Both the position numbers and the translations under genes were made by a program. The notes below the pieces were generated by a model. The model was given only the letters and a program-made list of their open reading frames with translations. It did not search any database and was not told where the DNA came from. From a virus: a DNA stretch of 30,385 nt. The stretch is taken from the IMG/VR virus record IMGVR_UViG_3300005613_000291, positions 1 through 30,385 of that record; one strand, written 5' to 3'. Below, piece after piece: positions 29,419 through 30,385 of the stretch (position 1 is the stretch's first letter; each line of letters starts with the position of its first letter).

Positions 29419-30385
29419 TTATGGAGGAGGCTCTGTAGTTGTCGTAGTGGACACACTCGTACTTGTAGTCGTGGATGTAGATGTACTTGTAGTTGTAGTT
29501 GTAGTAAGAGTAGTGGTTGTAGTAGATGTGGAAGTTGTCGTTGTAGTGGAGGTGGTTGTGGATGTTGAAGATGTGGTTGATAATGTACTTGTAGTAGAAG
29601 CTGTAGAGGATGTTGAAGATGTGGTTGATAATGTACTTGTAGTAGAAGCTGTAGAGGATGTTGAAGATGTGGTTGATAATGTACTTGTAGTAGAAGCTGT
29701 AGAGGATGTTGAAGATGTGGTTGACGTTGAAGTAGTTGTAGTAGTTGTAGTGTGGTCACTGTGGGCACTAATCGCACCTGGAGTCATAGCGTGATTATAC
29801 ATATGTAACTCATCCACAATCTTCTGGCCCCCGTAACCAATCAGGAGCTTCTCGGTATTAGCTAAATCATAATCACCTGGGGTAAAAGAATCTGACGTAC
29901 CGACGAGTACACCATCAACATAGAGTTTTAAGTAAGAGTTGTCTCGAACAGCGGCGATGTGGTGAGTACCTGATGGGAATTGGTAATTATATGATACACT
30001 GATTCCAGATTTCCACTCATAGAGTTTTCCATTAGAGGCAGTACCTCCGTAAAGTTTACCATTAAAAACAGCGAGAGAGTATATGTGCGTTTCAGTCCCA
30101 AGTTTAGGAGCTACTTCTACCCAAGCATTTGTTCCATTCCACTCATAGAGTTTTCCATTAGGAATAGTACCTCCGTAAAGTTTACCATTAAAAACAGCGA
30201 GAGAGTATATGTACGTTTCAGTCCCAAGTTTAGGAGCTACCTCTACCCAAGCATTTGTTCCATTCCACTCATAGAGTTTTCCATTAGAGGCAGTACCTCC
30301 GTAAAGTTTACCATTAAAAACAGCGAGAGAGTATATGTGCGTTTCAGTCCCAAGTTTAGGAGCTACTTCTACCCAAGCATTTGTT
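29419..30385 (-). CDS. Adhesin-like protein: 42-residue repeats, LamG-like fold, Ser/Thr tail (partial)
   Basis: The 5' end lies beyond the window. The visible part starts with 42-residue repeats (GKLYEWNGTNAWVEVAPKLG, then TETYIYSLAVFNGKLYGGT), probably blades of a beta-propeller. A LamG/concanavalin-like segment follows (HHIAAVRDNSYLKLYVDGVL, then LLIGYGGQKIVDELHMYNHA). The protein ends with about 105 residues of nearly pure Ser/Thr (TTSSTSSTASTTST pattern) and EPPP. The fold order fits a phage tail fibre or surface adhesin that binds carbohydrate. The Ser/Thr tail could be glycosylated by the nearby glycosyltransferases (inference). Confidence 0.8.
   Translation of the reverse strand, partial: TNAWVEVAPKLGTETHIYSLAVFNGKLYGGTASNGKLYEWNGTNAWVEVAPKLGTETYIYSLAVFNGKLYGGTIPNGKLYEWNGTNAWVEVAPKLGTETHIYSLAVFNGKLYGGTASNGKLYEWKSGISVSYNYQFPSGTHHIAAVRDNSYLKLYVDGVLVGTSDSFTPGDYDLANTEKLLIGYGGQKIVDELHMYNHAMTPGAISAHSDHTTTTTTTSTSTTSSTSSTASTTSTLSTTSSTSSTASTTSTLSTTSSTSSTASTTSTLSTTSSTSTTTSTTTTTSTSTTTTTLTTTTTTSTSTSTTTSTSVSTTTTTEPPP
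29579..29722 (-). repeat. 48-bp tandem repeat x3 encoding Ser/Thr
   Basis: Three identical 48-bp units (29579-29626, 29627-29674, 29675-29722), each encoding 16 residues of the TLSTTSSTSSTASTTS type, plus a partial unit at 29561-29578. The identity at DNA level indicates recent expansion or conversion, so tail length may vary between relatives. Confidence 0.9.
30013..30385 (-). repeat. 126-bp direct repeats encoding propeller-like blades
   Basis: Units begin at 30013, 30139 and 30265, exactly 126 bp apart, each encoding 42 residues. Near identity at DNA level (a few changes, such as TASN versus TIPN) implies recent duplication. The third unit runs to the window edge, so the copy number is not known. 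Confidence 0.9.

Noticed and set aside
29447-29794. Plus-strand Val/Asp/Glu-rich frame and the Leu/His/Gln-rich frame at 29367-29777
   Set aside because: Both are shadows of the simple repeat encoding the Ser/Thr tail in the correct frame, which continues from a LamG-like domain.
29419-30385. Diversity-generating retroelement target
   Set aside because: The adhesin has a suitable architecture, but no reverse transcriptase, template repeat or adenine-biased variable copy is visible in the window.
1-30385. Recoded stop codons
   Set aside because: TAA, TAG and TGA all end well-supported genes with overlapping downstream starts, so the standard bacterial code fits.

Overview
The window looks like part of a large tailed-phage genome (Caudoviricetes-type) rather than a bacterial chromosome. 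Genes are tightly packed and often overlap at ATGA or by a few bases. Many are small orphans. There is a phage-type replication and recombination set, several small families common in phages (GP88-like, MGTRG-type, HVS-SGM-type), and a tail-adhesin-like protein at the right end. Ribosome binding sites are strong and GGAGG-like throughout. The host cannot be named from sequence alone. No tRNA, rRNA, CRISPR array, transposase, integrase, terminase or capsid gene was recognised.

Left block (1-5561, + strand): a very AT-rich, C-poor segment. It opens with a tandem array of 73-75 bp units with only one C in its first 299 bases. It then carries about 16 small rightward genes, mostly unknown, and ends at a strong intrinsic terminator (5511-5561).

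Non-coding block (5562-6457): about 0.9 kb without genes. It holds six AGACTA motifs in three pairs with 9-bp spacing, an AT-only-like direct-repeat stretch, three G-run/TGGTC repeats and a consensus TTGACA-16-TATAAT promoter. This is the best candidate for a replication origin or master control region.

Right-going operon (6458-13779): GC-richer. It encodes a ribbon-helix-helix (RHH) protein, a compact sigma-70-like factor, a uracil-DNA glycosylase/3'-5' exonuclease/DNA polymerase I fusion, small orphans (one a paralogue of a left-block gene), a sulfotransferase and an AT-hook metallophosphoesterase.

Left-going genes (13803-30385, - strand) converge on that operon. Read in the direction of transcription they are: an adhesin-like protein with 42-residue repeats, a LamG-like fold and a roughly 100-residue Ser/Thr-only tail (partial at the window edge); a secreted alpha/beta hydrolase; a glycan module of four glycosyltransferases and a methyltransferase; then a replication/recombination module of a DinG/XPD-like helicase, ThyX, a putative ssDNA-binding protein, a Cas4/RecB-like nuclease, a Sak4-like ATPase and an ERCC4-family nuclease; and finally a CmcI-like methyltransferase. 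Tiny single-span membrane proteins are threaded between these genes.

Together the two arms give a largely self-sufficient DNA replication and recombination system, with phage transcription factors and a carbohydrate-modifying set lying next to a mucin-like virion protein. The most distinctive points are the polymerase fusion, the origin-like region, the glycan genes beside a Ser/Thr-rich adhesin, and the sharp compositional mosaic bridged by a paralogous gene pair.
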